A DNA stretch of 52,870 nucleotides from NCBI GenBank assembly GCA_024413465.1, contig JAKSVU010000011.1, forward strand, positions 1-52,870. Reading direction: 5' to 3'. Origin of the DNA: Alphaproteobacteria bacterium (GTDB lineage Bacteria; Pseudomonadota; Alphaproteobacteria; CAAGCB01; CAG-977). Under the pieces are notes generated by a model. That model worked only from the letters and a program-made list of their open reading frames with translations. It was not told the origin of the DNA and searched no databases. Each line of letters opens with the position of its first letter. Position 1 is the stretch's first letter. Of this stretch, positions 42,986 through 52,870 are shown piece by piece. The position numbers and the translations under genes are program-made.

Positions 42986-43198
42986 TTATGCTTCTTCGAC
43001 AGCAGCTAATTTGATTGCACATGGACGGCCATTATTTTCGCCCATTTCAAATGTAACAACTTGATTTTCTTTTAAAAAGCGCATACCTGCTTCTTGAACT
43101 GCTGAAATATGAACGAAAACGTCCTTTTCACCTGATTCTGGAGCAATGAAGCCATAACCTTTGGTTTTGTTAAACCATTTAACTGTTCCTTTTGCCAT
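42986..43198 (-). CDS. cspA: Cold shock protein (CspA family)
   Basis: The 70-residue single-stranded nucleic-acid-binding protein has [21 protein letters not shown] (RNP1 motif KGYGFI) and DVFVHISAV (RNP2). The start at 43198 follows AAGGAA and is the family start; the frame is open upstream to 43291 but without family similarity. The 250 bases between this gene and the divergent ABC importer leave room for a long 5' leader, a common feature of cold-shock genes. Confidence 0.95.
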   Translation of the reverse strand: MAKGTVKWFNKTKGYGFIAPESGEKDVFVHISAVQEAGMRFLKENQVVTFEMGENNGRPCAIKLAAVEEA

Positions 43199-43451
43199 CG
43201 TCTTATTCCTTTCATGACAAAAAATTACATACTCTGATTTAATCGATCTTTTTCCTTTACCCAAAGGAAACTTGAAAAAATCCGTATACAATAAAGTATA
43301 TGATTTTAAATAATCTTTTTCAACACATAATTTTTAAAGAAAAAAAATACCTCTTTTTAATCGGACACATCATGAAAAACAACTAAATATACCTTGATAA
43401 AAAATGCTTTTTCTTTTAACCTAAAAAGCAAATTTCAAAGGATTTCTAACA

Positions 43452-44861
43452 ATGAAAAAGCTATTATTATTTTTCGTTTTTTTGATTTTTCTCATTCACG
43501 CAAACGTAACCCAAGCAAAAACATATCGAATTGGAATGGACGCAACTTTTCCCCCATTTGAATATAAAGAAAATGGAAAAACAGTTGGTTTTGATATTGA
43601 TTTAATCAAAGAAATCGAAAAAAATACAAATTATCAAATTCAACTTGTTGAAATGGGATTAGACGCACTCATTCCCGCTGTTAAAACAAACAATATAGAT
43701 ATGATTATTTCTGGAATATCAATTACATCCGAACGATCAAAATCTGTTTTATTCTCTGATCCTTATTTCAAGACAGGCCTTCAATTACTTGTTCTCAAAG
43801 AAAACGATACCATCAAAAATATCGACGATTTAAATGGGAAAAAATTAGGAGTTGAATTAGGAAGCACAGCTGAAGTATATGCAAGAAAATTAAAAGGGGT
43901 AAAAGTTAAAACCTTTTCAAATATGAGTGAAATGAATTTAGATCTTGTCAACAAAGGAATAGACGCTTCTTTAAATGATACTTTCATTCACGAATATTAT
44001 TTGGCTCACGGTGGTGATAAATATGCAAAAATTGTTGGTGACACTGTTGAAAAAGCAGATGTAGGAATTGCTTTTAACAAAAAAAATATCGAATTAAAAA
44101 AAGAAGTAGATATCATCCTCAATAAATTAAAAAAAGATGGCACCTATGAAAAAATTTACACAAAATGGTTTGGCAAAAACAATACAAAACCGGCAGAACG
44201 CGGTAGCATTTTCAATTTTATAAAAAGTATTTCTCCTCTTTTACTTTCAGGAACACTTCTAACGATCCAAATTTCAGGAATCAGTTTTTTAATTGGATTA
44301 TTGATTGGATGTTCTATGGGAATTATACGGTTGTGTCCGTCAAGAATATTACGAATATTTGCAACTTTCTATATTGATTTTTTACGAGGAACACCACTTC
44401 TTGTTCAAATTTTTATGATTTATTTTGCTCTTCCACAATTACTGGATAGACACGTTGACGCTTATTTTGCAGCAATTACAGCTTGTTCTTTAAACATAGG
44501 AGCTTACATCGCTGAAGTTATCCGTTCTGGCATACAATCAATTGACAAAGGGCAAATGGAAGCGAGTTTTTCTCTAGGTTTATCTTGGTTTAAAACAATG
44601 CGTTTTGTGATTTTACCCCAAACGTTTAAACGAATTGTTCCACAATTAGGAAATGAATTGATTGCCCTTTTAAAAGATTCTTCTCTTGTCTCTGTTATCG
44701 GTTTTGAAGAACTCACAAGACAAGCTCAAATAATTATTTCACAAACGTACGCTTCCCTTGAAGTTTGGATGGCTGTTTCAATTATCTACTTAATGATGAC
44801 AATTATCATTTCTCAAAGTGTTAAATACATTGAAAAAAGGTGGGCAAAGTCATGTCAATGA
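43452..44861 (+). CDS. Amino-acid ABC transporter, binding protein-permease fusion
   Basis: The 469-residue protein joins a signal peptide (1-22), a periplasmic SBP_bac_3 domain (about 23-245: YRIGMDATFPPFEYKENGKTVGFDIDL) and a HisM/GlnP-type permease (about 255-465) with the EAA-like loop EASFSLGLSWFKTMRFVILPQ. It imports polar amino acids, possibly glutamine or arginine. The ATPase gene overlaps its end, so the operon supplies a full importer (fusion plus ATPase). Confidence 0.92.
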   Translation: MKKLLLFFVFLIFLIHANVTQAKTYRIGMDATFPPFEYKENGKTVGFDIDLIKEIEKNTNYQIQLVEMGLDALIPAVKTNNIDMIISGISITSERSKSVLFSDPYFKTGLQLLVLKENDTIKNIDDLNGKKLGVELGSTAEVYARKLKGVKVKTFSNMSEMNLDLVNKGIDASLNDTFIHEYYLAHGGDKYAKIVGDTVEKADVGIAFNKKNIELKKEVDIILNKLKKDGTYEKIYTKWFGKNNTKPAERGSIFNFIKSISPLLLSGTLLTIQISGISFLIGLLIGCSMGIIRLCPSRILRIFATFYIDFLRGTPLLVQIFMIYFALPQLLDRHVDAYFAAITACSLNIGAYIAEVIRSGIQSIDKGQMEASFSLGLSWFKTMRFVILPQTFKRIVPQLGNELIALLKDSSLVSVIGFEELTRQAQIIISQTYASLEVWMAVSIIYLMMTIIISQSVKYIEKRWAKSCQ

Positions 44862-45643
44862 TTAAAATATCTGAACTTAAAAAAAATTTTGGTAATCAAC
44901 AAGTTTTAAAAGGTATTAATTTAGAAATTGAGGCTGGTAAAGTTGTTGTCTTAATTGGACCATCAGGTTGTGGGAAAAGCACCCTCCTAAGATGTATGAA
45001 TTTTCTTGAAGAACCATCGTCAGGAACTATTGAAATAGATGGAACACCTTTAAATCATGAAACGATCAAGGATTTACAAAAACAAATTGGAATGGTTTTC
45101 CAAAAGTTCAATTTGTTTCCTAATCTGACAATTTTGGAAAATTTAACACTTGCCCCCATTCAAGTTTTAAAAATGAATAAAACAGATGCAGAAAACACTG
45201 CAAAAAAATATCTGAAAAAAGTTGGATTGTTATCAAAAATAAATGCTTATCCAGAACAGCTTAGTGGAGGACAACAACAACGGGTCGCAATTGCCCGAAC
45301 TTTATGTATGAACCCTCAAATTTTATTGTTTGATGAACCGACTAGTGCACTTGATCCAGAAATGGTCAATGAAGTTCTTGACGTAATCAAAGAATTAACA
45401 AAATCTGGAAAAACGATGATTCTTGTAACACATGAAATGTCTTTTGCTCGTGAAATTGCTGATATCATTCTTTTTTGCGATAAAGGAATCATTTTGGAAC
45501 AAGGAAGTCCTGAAGAAATTTTTGACCATCCTAAACAACAAAGAACAATGGAATTTTTATCAAAAATTTTATCTACAACTAAAAAGAAAAATACTTTTTG
45601 GGAAAAAACAAAAAAACATTTGAAATTTAAAGGAAAAAAATGA
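44852..45643 (+). CDS. glnQ: Amino-acid ABC transporter ATP-binding protein
   Basis: This protein energises the adjacent permease. It has Walker A GPSGCGKST, Q-loop VFQKFNLFP, signature LSGGQQQR, Walker B ILLFDEPTSALDP and the switch histidine in VTHEMSF. The start at 44852 has GGTGGG 7 bases upstream; 44858 would give an ATGA overlap with the preceding stop and a family-like N-terminus (MIKISELKKNFG). It overlaps the HD-domain gene by four bases. Confidence 0.93.
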   Translation: MSMIKISELKKNFGNQQVLKGINLEIEAGKVVVLIGPSGCGKSTLLRCMNFLEEPSSGTIEIDGTPLNHETIKDLQKQIGMVFQKFNLFPNLTILENLTLAPIQVLKMNKTDAENTAKKYLKKVGLLSKINAYPEQLSGGQQQRVAIARTLCMNPQILLFDEPTSALDPEMVNEVLDVIKELTKSGKTMILVTHEMSFAREIADIILFCDKGIILEQGSPEEIFDHPKQQRTMEFLSKILSTTKKKNTFWEKTKKHLKFKGKK

Positions 45644-46086
45644 TTACAGAATTTCGAAAAAATCATATTTTAGGTGTTGCCAGAAAACTTCAACAACTCA
45701 GCGAACAATTTTTTCCAAATAATGAAGAAAAAGCCCGCGAAATGTTTTTAATTGGTTGGTTACATGATTTTGGTTACGAATTTGTTGATAAAAATACAGT
45801 GGTAGATCATCCTTTTCGAGGGGCTGAAATCTTAAATCGAACAGGTTTTAAATATACACAAGTTATTGCTCAACATGGAGATCCTGAAATAAAAGAAATG
45901 AGTGATGAACTTTTTTTACTTAATTGTGCAGATATGATGACTGGGCCAAATGGCGAACAAATGACGCTTGCTGAACGCGTAGAAAATATGATTACCCGTT
46001 TTGGTGAAAATTCAGAAGCTCATCTAAAAGCGATTAAAATGAAAAACCTTTTGGAACAAGATCCAAGGTATAACAAAATAAAATAA
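45640..46086 (+). CDS. HD-domain phosphohydrolase
   Basis: The 148-residue protein is a small HD-superfamily hydrolase: WLHDFGYEF carries the HD pair, VDHPFRGAEIL a further histidine, and LLNCADMMTG the last Asp. Such proteins cleave nucleotides or related phosphates; the substrate is open. The ATGA overlap with the ATPase gene places it in the importer operon, but a functional link is not obvious. Confidence 0.8.
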   Translation: MITEFRKNHILGVARKLQQLSEQFFPNNEEKAREMFLIGWLHDFGYEFVDKNTVVDHPFRGAEILNRTGFKYTQVIAQHGDPEIKEMSDELFLLNCADMMTGPNGEQMTLAERVENMITRFGENSEAHLKAIKMKNLLEQDPRYNKIK

Positions 46087-46106
46087 ATTTATCGTAATGT
46101 TTTTTT

Positions 46107-46185
46107 CACCTCACCCTGTAGGGAGAGGGCGTCTTTTGTTAGCGAGTTTTTAATAAAACGAACTTTATAAAAAATTGGTGAGGTG
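46107..46185. repeat. Short intergenic element with terminal inverted repeats
   Basis: CACCTCACC (46107-46115) and GGTGAGGTG (46177-46185) are perfect inverted ends of a 79-base segment. Next to the left end is the small palindrome CCCTGTAGGG. A related sequence occurs at 52707-52726, where the left part is kept (CACCTCGCCCTGTAGGGAGA). This looks like a small dispersed repeat of REP or MITE type. Confidence 0.6.
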
Positions 46186-46243
46186 GCTAAACATCACATG
46201 AAATTTCAAAATATCCAGCCCCTCGTCACACTTTTTATCTGAT

Positions 46244-47452
46244 TTATCTACCAGCCGTTTTTGCTGACACGATCGCACTCATTTGAGCTGTTTGTTTTGC
46301 CGTTTGTTCAGCTTTTTTTGTCTGTGGTGTAATCTTTTCATAAGCCTTGATTTGCGAACGAGACAAGGACATCCACTTTGAATAATTAACGTCATCCAAA
46401 GTAACACCCTTTTTATTAACAACGTACATATCCCAAGCTGAATAATCAACACGACCAACTCGGTTATACATTCCCATTGTCAATTGTTCAGTACAATTAT
46501 AAACGTCTTGTTCCAAGTAAAACGTTTCTGGTGTCTTTAATAACTTTCCATCTGTTCCAGCATAAGAAACGCCATCCATATTGCAAACTTTTGTAATGAC
46601 ACTATCAGCGTTTTGTTCTTTTGTTGCCATTTTAAACACCAAATCTGACGGAGCTTTTGAAATAAGATTTGCATAAAAATTAACAACTGTTGCATCATAA
46701 GACTTAACGTAGCCTTTGTCTTTATACCAAGCCAACATCGTGTTTTTCATCACTTTATTTGTGTCGGTTCCACACGTATCAACGTTTGCTTTATAGGCAT
46801 CAGTTACCCAAGGATATCCTGTTTCTAAACATTTCCACGCTGCACTATCACCTTTTTGCATCAATTCGTATGAAAACATCGTTTGTGTCATCATCGCATC
46901 TGCTTCCATTGCTCTGTTTTTCATCGTTGTTGAAGCAAAATTATAGAAAGCATCATCATGAGCATTCAAATTGTGATCTTGAATAGAGTGTTTCCCTTCA
47001 TGAATCAAACAAGATTGTAACTTATCTTTTGAAAATGCTTTATTTAAAGTGATGGTATTTTTATTCGGATTATAAAAACCAACTGAATTAACCCCTGCAT
47101 CACCCATTTGAATAGTTGTTCCATTTTTAGCAACGGTCTTTAAAACAGAAGCACCTGTCTTAGTCTGAACAGAATTTTCAACTAAACTTTCCAGAATAGA
47201 ATCTTGTTGAGCCCCAGCGGAAACAACTTGATAATGTAGCGTATCACCAGGAGCCACAACCACTTCAGCCGTATATGGGAAACCAATTCTATGATAATTT
47301 GTTGCAGCTTGGGCTTCATTTCCAATACCACTTGCAAAAGCAGTAGCCAACACCATCCCTGCAATCATTGCAGAACGAGCAATACTCTTCTTTCCACTTT
47401 GGTATTTTTTAACGTCCCCTTTATCAAAAAATTCTGCAACAGATTGAACCAT
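46244..47452 (-). CDS. Exported metallopeptidase-like protein (HEGKH)
   Basis: The 402-residue protein has a long N-terminal export signal (hydrophobic core at about 28-42, cleavage near AQAA) and a candidate zinc site HEGKH at 151-155, followed by EADA at 183-186, a possible third ligand. The paralogue at 47467 has HELRH and EADA with similar spacing and a matching flank (N..-LN..., H-Q after the site). I think both belong to the DUF6782-like putative metallopeptidases; activity is unproven. The C-terminus ends VSAKTAGR. It lies 14 bp after the paralogue. Confidence 0.6.
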   Translation of the reverse strand: MVQSVAEFFDKGDVKKYQSGKKSIARSAMIAGMVLATAFASGIGNEAQAATNYHRIGFPYTAEVVVAPGDTLHYQVVSAGAQQDSILESLVENSVQTKTGASVLKTVAKNGTTIQMGDAGVNSVGFYNPNKNTITLNKAFSKDKLQSCLIHEGKHSIQDHNLNAHDDAFYNFASTTMKNRAMEADAMMTQTMFSYELMQKGDSAAWKCLETGYPWVTDAYKANVDTCGTDTNKVMKNTMLAWYKDKGYVKSYDATVVNFYANLISKAPSDLVFKMATKEQNADSVITKVCNMDGVSYAGTDGKLLKTPETFYLEQDVYNCTEQLTMGMYNRVGRVDYSAWDMYVVNKKGVTLDDVNYSKWMSLSRSQIKAYEKITPQTKKAEQTAKQTAQMSAIVSAKTAGR

Positions 47453-47466
47453 CGAAGTCTTCCCCT

Positions 47467-48507
47467 TTATCTACCTGCTGATTTTGCTGCCAACAAGGTA
47501 TGTAATTGATTCATCGGCCTGCGGGATTGATTTGCTTTTTCTGAAATTTTAGATTGCAATCCTTTGCTTGAAGCAGGACGAGATACTTCCCAATAATCAG
47601 CACCACGATTACCTAATCCACCGGCTTCTTTTTCCATCACGTCTTTTGCTTGAGCTAAAAATTCAAACTGACGAACGTCTCTTAAATTACGATAAATTGC
47701 CCAATAGGTATTATCTGAAACGTTATTAATATCTGGACGAGCAAAAAATTCTTTTGCTTGTTCTCCTGACATATAAGACTTGCCTTGAACGTTACAAACC
47801 TTTTTAACTTGATCTTCTACTGGAACAGCGCGTGTAAATTGTTCCGCACGTTCTTCTTTGGTCGCATTCCGTTTACGATATTCGAAATTACGAATATAAT
47901 TTGCATCATAGCATCCACGAATACCCGTATCTGTAAACCACCCTTCAAAAGCAGCGCGTTGGGCATCACCTGTTTCCAAACCACCTTGTTCAGCAGACTT
48001 TGTAAATGGTTCCAAAATATGCTTATCATCTTTCATCAAAGCATTATATGGACCTTCTATTCCCATTTGCTTTAATTCCCAAGTTGCAACACAAGCCGAA
48101 ACGTTGGCATCAGCTTCAATTAACCATTGAGAATGTAAATAATCTTCTGGACGATCTTTCAAAGCATTCATTTGAACGCCGTTTTTAAATTGTTGAGCAT
48201 GACGCAATTCATGAGCAAGTGTAGCTAATTGACGATCAAAAGTCCCACCACAATTCAATTTAACAACGTTTGTTTCATCATCAAAAGAACCATGAGCACG
48301 AATATTATCTGTCATAATCTTAACGCCAAATTCTTTTGCATCAGCAATTAATTCTTTTCCTTGTTTTGTCATTCCCAAAACAGCTAATAATTGAGAAACA
48401 CGTTCACGACTGCTTGGTTCAATATGAGGATAGTCAACTTCTTCTGCTTTTTCTTGTCCAATCGTTATGGTTTCTTTTTTTGTAAAGACGTCTGAAAGTT
48501 CACCCAT
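47467..48507 (-). CDS. Metallopeptidase-like protein (HELRH), no signal peptide
   Basis: The 346-residue protein begins MGELSDVFTKKET and has HELRH at 99-103 and EADA at 131-134, a gluzincin-like layout (LATLAHELRHAQQFKNG... WLIEADANVSA). It lacks a signal peptide, unlike its paralogue. Its tail (LLAAKSAGR) matches the paralogue tail and resembles that of the unknown protein at 14733. The two genes form one operon. Substrate and location are unknown. Confidence 0.6.
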   Translation of the reverse strand: MGELSDVFTKKETITIGQEKAEEVDYPHIEPSSRERVSQLLAVLGMTKQGKELIADAKEFGVKIMTDNIRAHGSFDDETNVVKLNCGGTFDRQLATLAHELRHAQQFKNGVQMNALKDRPEDYLHSQWLIEADANVSACVATWELKQMGIEGPYNALMKDDKHILEPFTKSAEQGGLETGDAQRAAFEGWFTDTGIRGCYDANYIRNFEYRKRNATKEERAEQFTRAVPVEDQVKKVCNVQGKSYMSGEQAKEFFARPDINNVSDNTYWAIYRNLRDVRQFEFLAQAKDVMEKEAGGLGNRGADYWEVSRPASSKGLQSKISEKANQSRRPMNQLHTLLAAKSAGR

Positions 48508-48665
48508 AATAATACATTCCCTTCAAATTTTAATTGAGATAATTATACTTAACTTTTTCCTTTTATTCAAATTGTTTTTTCGAAAATTTTAGACAAAATT
48601 TATAAAAATTATCCCTTGATTTAAATATCAACCTCGTCCTATAGGGATTTAAAGGATCAAAAAAA

Positions 48666-48697
48666 AATCCCCTTAAAAAATTTTTAAGGGGATATTT
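48666..48697 (-). terminator. Terminator after the Na/Pi cotransporter gene
   Basis: An ATCCCCTTAAAAA/TTTTTAAGGGGAT stem is followed by a run of T next to the stop codon. Confidence 0.8.
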
Positions 48698-48698
48698 T

Positions 48699-50450
48699 TT
48701 ATTCTGCAGAAACCTTGTAATTTTCCCAATATTCTGCAAAGACTTCTTTAAATTTCTTGTTAGAATGTTTGAAGTTATGCAAATATTTATGGGTATCAAA
48801 CATCCCCTGAGACGTTTCAATTACAGAAACTGCAATATTTGAACAGTGATCTGAAACGCGTTCATAGTTTGAAAGTAAATCTTGCAATACAAACCCACCT
48901 TCGATCGTGCATTTTTGTTGTTGCAAACGCTTGATGTGATTATTTTTAATCGTATCTGTTAAATCATCGATCACTTGTTCCAAAGGTTCAACGTTTGCAG
49001 CTTCAGCTATGTCTGATTTTTCATAAATGTAGCACATCTTATCAATAATATCCGTAATTGCACGCAAAAGAGTCTTAATTTCAAACATAGCTTCGTCTGA
49101 AAATTTCAAATCTTTTTGTTTTATTTCACGAGACAAATCAATCAAGTTCATCGCATGGTCGCCCAAGCGTTCAAAGTCACCGATTGCACGCAATACGCGA
49201 GAAGTGATCTGGCTATCGTGTTCAGAAACTGCTTGAGAACTTAACTGAACTAACGTTGTCCCGATTTTATCTTCGTATTCATCTAACAAATCTTCATTAG
49301 AGCGTATTTTTTCAACGGTTTGTTCATCATAATCAAACAACATTGAATTACATAAAAGGATTGTTTCCTTTGCTATATGAGCCATCTTCACACTTGCAAA
49401 ATCGCATTCTGCAATTGCAATAGAAGGTGTAGCCAACAAACGCTTATCAATGAATTCAACTCGAGATTCTTCATCTTTTTCAGGCAAAAGAGTGTTCGCA
49501 ATTTTTTCTAATAATTTTGTAAATGGTAATAAAATAACAGTCGTTGTGACATTGAAGATTGTGTGAACTAAAGCAATTCCCGTAGCATCAATTGCTTTTG
49601 GTGCAAATGCAAAATGGATTGCTGAATTTAAAGCCATATAAACAGCCAAACAGAAAACAGCACCAATCAAGTTAAAGGCAATATGAACGACAGCCACTTT
49701 CTTTGCATTTCTGCCTACGCCAATACTAGAAATTAAAGCAGTAATACAAGTACCAATATTTTGGCCCATAATAATAGGAACAGCCATATCATAAGTAATA
49801 GCACCGGTCTTAATAGCCAACGTCTGCAAAATACCAACGCTTGCTGCAGAACTTTGAATAATTGCTGTAACAACAGCCCCAACGATCATCCCAAGAATTG
49901 GATTATTAAAAGCTGTCAACAATCTGGTAAATTCTGGTTTATCTGCCAAAGGTTCAACAGCATCACCCATCATTTTCATACCGTACATTAAAACGGCAAA
50001 GCAAACCATAATACTGCCGATATCTTTTTTCTTTTGACTTTTAGCCCCAAGAATAAAGAAAGCCCCAATCAATGCCATAATGAGTGAAAAATATTTTGGG
50101 TTTAATAAGGATATCCAAATATTTCCTTCAATTCCCATCAAGCTGAGCAACCAAGCCGTAAAGGTTGTCCCGATGTTGGATCCCATAATAACACCAATTG
50201 TTTGACCAATTTCCATAATGCCACTGTTCACCAAACCAACCAACATAACAGTCAAAGCTGAAGATGATTGAATAGCTACTGTAATTCCTGCTCCTAAAGC
50301 AAGAGCCTTTAATGGATTTGCCGTCATTTTTTTCAAAGCGCGTTCTAAACGCCCACCAGCCATTTTTTCCAAACCTGTTGACATAACGTGCATGCCATAC
50401 AAGAAGAATGCTAAACCGCCGAAAACGACAATAAAATCTAAAATACCCAA
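48699..50450 (-). CDS. Na/Pi cotransporter family protein with PhoU-like domain
   Basis: This is a sodium-driven phosphate transporter of the inner membrane (NptA/YjbB type). The 583-residue protein has two repeated transport motifs, GAGITVAIQSSSALTVMLVGLV and GAVVTAIIQSSAASVGILQTLA, in about nine hydrophobic segments, then a C-terminal PhoU-like helical domain (about 350-560: SRVLRAIGDFERLGDHAMNLIDLS). Bacterial members can export phosphate. It is a single gene. Confidence 0.92.
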   Translation of the reverse strand: MGILDFIVVFGGLAFFLYGMHVMSTGLEKMAGGRLERALKKMTANPLKALALGAGITVAIQSSSALTVMLVGLVNSGIMEIGQTIGVIMGSNIGTTFTAWLLSLMGIEGNIWISLLNPKYFSLIMALIGAFFILGAKSQKKKDIGSIMVCFAVLMYGMKMMGDAVEPLADKPEFTRLLTAFNNPILGMIVGAVVTAIIQSSAASVGILQTLAIKTGAITYDMAVPIIMGQNIGTCITALISSIGVGRNAKKVAVVHIAFNLIGAVFCLAVYMALNSAIHFAFAPKAIDATGIALVHTIFNVTTTVILLPFTKLLEKIANTLLPEKDEESRVEFIDKRLLATPSIAIAECDFASVKMAHIAKETILLCNSMLFDYDEQTVEKIRSNEDLLDEYEDKIGTTLVQLSSQAVSEHDSQITSRVLRAIGDFERLGDHAMNLIDLSREIKQKDLKFSDEAMFEIKTLLRAITDIIDKMCYIYEKSDIAEAANVEPLEQVIDDLTDTIKNNHIKRLQQQKCTIEGGFVLQDLLSNYERVSDHCSNIAVSVIETSQGMFDTHKYLHNFKHSNKKFKEVFAEYWENYKVSAE

Positions 50451-50522
50451 AATAATTTTCCTTCTTTTATTAAAAAATCGGGCTTACTATATCACTATAT
50501 TTCTAAAAATAAAGAAAAACCG

Positions 50523-50552
50523 AAAAAAAGGGCATCAACTGATGCCCTTTTT
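50523..50552 (-). terminator. Terminator after groEL
   Basis: A GGGCATC/GATGCCC stem with loop AACT is extended by A and T runs. It follows the groEL stop codon. Confidence 0.85.
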
Positions 50553-50576
50553 CTATTTTTCAAGCATTTGCGGGAA

Positions 50577-52262
<1,686 letters not shown>

Positions 52263-52267
52263 TTAAA

Positions 52268-52555
52268 TTATTCTAAAATACCTAATACGTCGGCTTCTTT
52301 CATGATCAAGTAATCTTCACCAGAAATCTTGACTTCTGAACCAGACCATTTACCGAACAAAATCTTGTCCCCAACTTTCAAAGTCATTGGGATTGTTTTT
52401 CCAGCTTCATCACGGCTGCCTGTTCCAACAGCGATAACTTCGCCCTGAGATGGTTTTTCTTTTGCAGTATCTGGAATAATGATTCCACCTGCTGTTTTTG
52501 TATCTTCTGCAGTGCGTTTGACCAATACGCGATCAAATAACGGTTTGAAATTCAT
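52268..52555 (-). CDS. groES: Co-chaperonin GroES
   Basis: GroES caps GroEL. The 95-residue protein has the typical [10 protein letters not shown] start, the mobile loop ([19 protein letters not shown]), and [16 protein letters not shown] with a C-terminal [13 protein letters not shown]. It is the first gene of the groES-groEL operon. Confidence 0.98.
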   Translation of the reverse strand: MNFKPLFDRVLVKRTAEDTKTAGGIIIPDTAKEKPSQGEVIAVGTGSRDEAGKTIPMTLKVGDKILFGKWSGSEVKISGEDYLIMKEADVLGILE

Positions 52556-52621
52556 GATGTTTTACCTCTAAATAAACCTTTTAAGTTAATAATGACAACA
52601 GCCCGTTGCCACCTTGTATTA

Positions 52622-52653
52622 ATATAGATAATGTCGATTATTCTAATGTCAAG
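52622..52653 (-). promoter_or_regulatory. Candidate groES promoter
   Basis: On the minus strand CTTGACA is followed by CATTATCTATAT at a distance compatible with a sigma-32 or sigma-70 promoter, about 70 bases before the groES ATG. I saw no CIRCE-type inverted repeat here. A TAATGTC direct repeat (15-base period) overlaps it. Confidence 0.4.
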
Positions 52654-52655
52654 TA

Positions 52656-52870
52656 CCATCAATCATTTTTTTTATAATTTTTGAAAATTATTCAAAAAAA
52701 GCATTTCACCTCGCCCTGTAGGGAGATATAAACTTCTTCTTATTATTCCCACATGTTAGGGGAATGAACAAAGTTCATGACGCCGATAGGCGGTCCCGAA
52801 GGGACGAGCGAAGCGAGCAAACAAATTTCTATTTTTCTAACTAATCATCCCCTTCTCAGTTTTTATAGTC
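52656..52870. repeat. Intergenic region with repeat and short hairpins at the right edge
   Basis: No gene is visible. CACCTCGCCCTGTAGGGAGA at 52707-52726 matches the left part of the element at 46107. It is followed by a chain of short hairpins at about 52765-52812 (GAAC-AAA-GTTC, CGCC-GATA-GGCG, GTCCC-GAA-GGGAC) and then AGCGAAGCGAGC. The sequence looks like REP-type intergenic repeats and is cut off by the window edge. Confidence 0.55.

Noticed and set aside
52556-52660. A CIRCE/HrcA operator before groES
   Set aside because: I looked for the TTAGCACTC inverted repeat and did not find it.

Overview
The window looks like chromosome of an AT-rich, anaerobic alphaproteobacterium, probably host- or gut-associated. 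The alphaproteobacterial signs are a class I lysyl-tRNA synthetase, a dksA-maf-rng-yacG block, ihfA-merR next to tRNA-Pro, a FliX homologue and a cysteine-poor DksA. The anaerobic sign is a complete three-gene NADH/ferredoxin-dependent [FeFe]-hydrogenase operon (32323-36478). PagP, MlaA/MlaC, a Bor-like lipoprotein and an outer-membrane barrel show a Gram-negative envelope. The host association is inference.

Layout. 1-6.3 kb: lysK, hisH-hisF, a first M1 aminopeptidase and an outer-membrane barrel. 6.4-9.5 kb: a divergent regulator/phospholipase-D pair, pagP, and a nucleotidyltransferase next to a eukaryotic-type phosphomannomutase-like HAD protein. 9.6-14.7 kb: rmuC, yacG-rng-maf-dksA and a MATE exporter. 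14.7-21.1 kb: an unknown membrane protein, two tandem solute-binding proteins with an apparently permuted lobe order, and a STAS-FliX-ankyrin gene set. 21.3-29.1 kb: an ICMT-like membrane methyltransferase whose last 632 bp of coding sequence, terminator and tRNA-Pro 3' tip are duplicated as a perfect 701-bp direct repeat on both sides of a 5.7-kb accessory island. 29.1-36.5 kb: tRNA-Pro, merR, ihfA, envelope proteins and the hydrogenase. 36.6-42.9 kb: mlaA-mlaC, tRNA-Leu, two tandem small peptides with a leader-like motif, a zinc-dependent phospholipase C-like protein and a second M1 aminopeptidase. 43-52.9 kb: cspA, an amino-acid ABC importer operon, two metallopeptidase-like paralogues, a Na/Pi cotransporter and groES-groEL.

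The island (22656-28363) carries a truncated Fic gene, a type II restriction-modification pair (EcoO109I-like nuclease plus a MerR-HTH/C5-cytosine methyltransferase fusion), a two-gene unit of an unknown protein and an XRE-ImmA/IrrE metallopeptidase, a DUF3768 gene and a small orphan. It is probably a defence cassette. No integrase or transposase is visible; the flanking repeats fit single-crossover integration of a circle or a duplication. Its main genes also lack a local sequence habit of the host: Asp/Asn/His/Tyr codons before Val end in C in the host (ACGT) but mostly in T in the cassette (ATGT).

The most unusual points are the permuted tandem binding proteins, the tandem leader-like peptides, a C-terminal tail motif shared by an aminopeptidase and a phospholipase-like protein, a second tail motif shared by three other proteins, and the repeat-flanked defence island.
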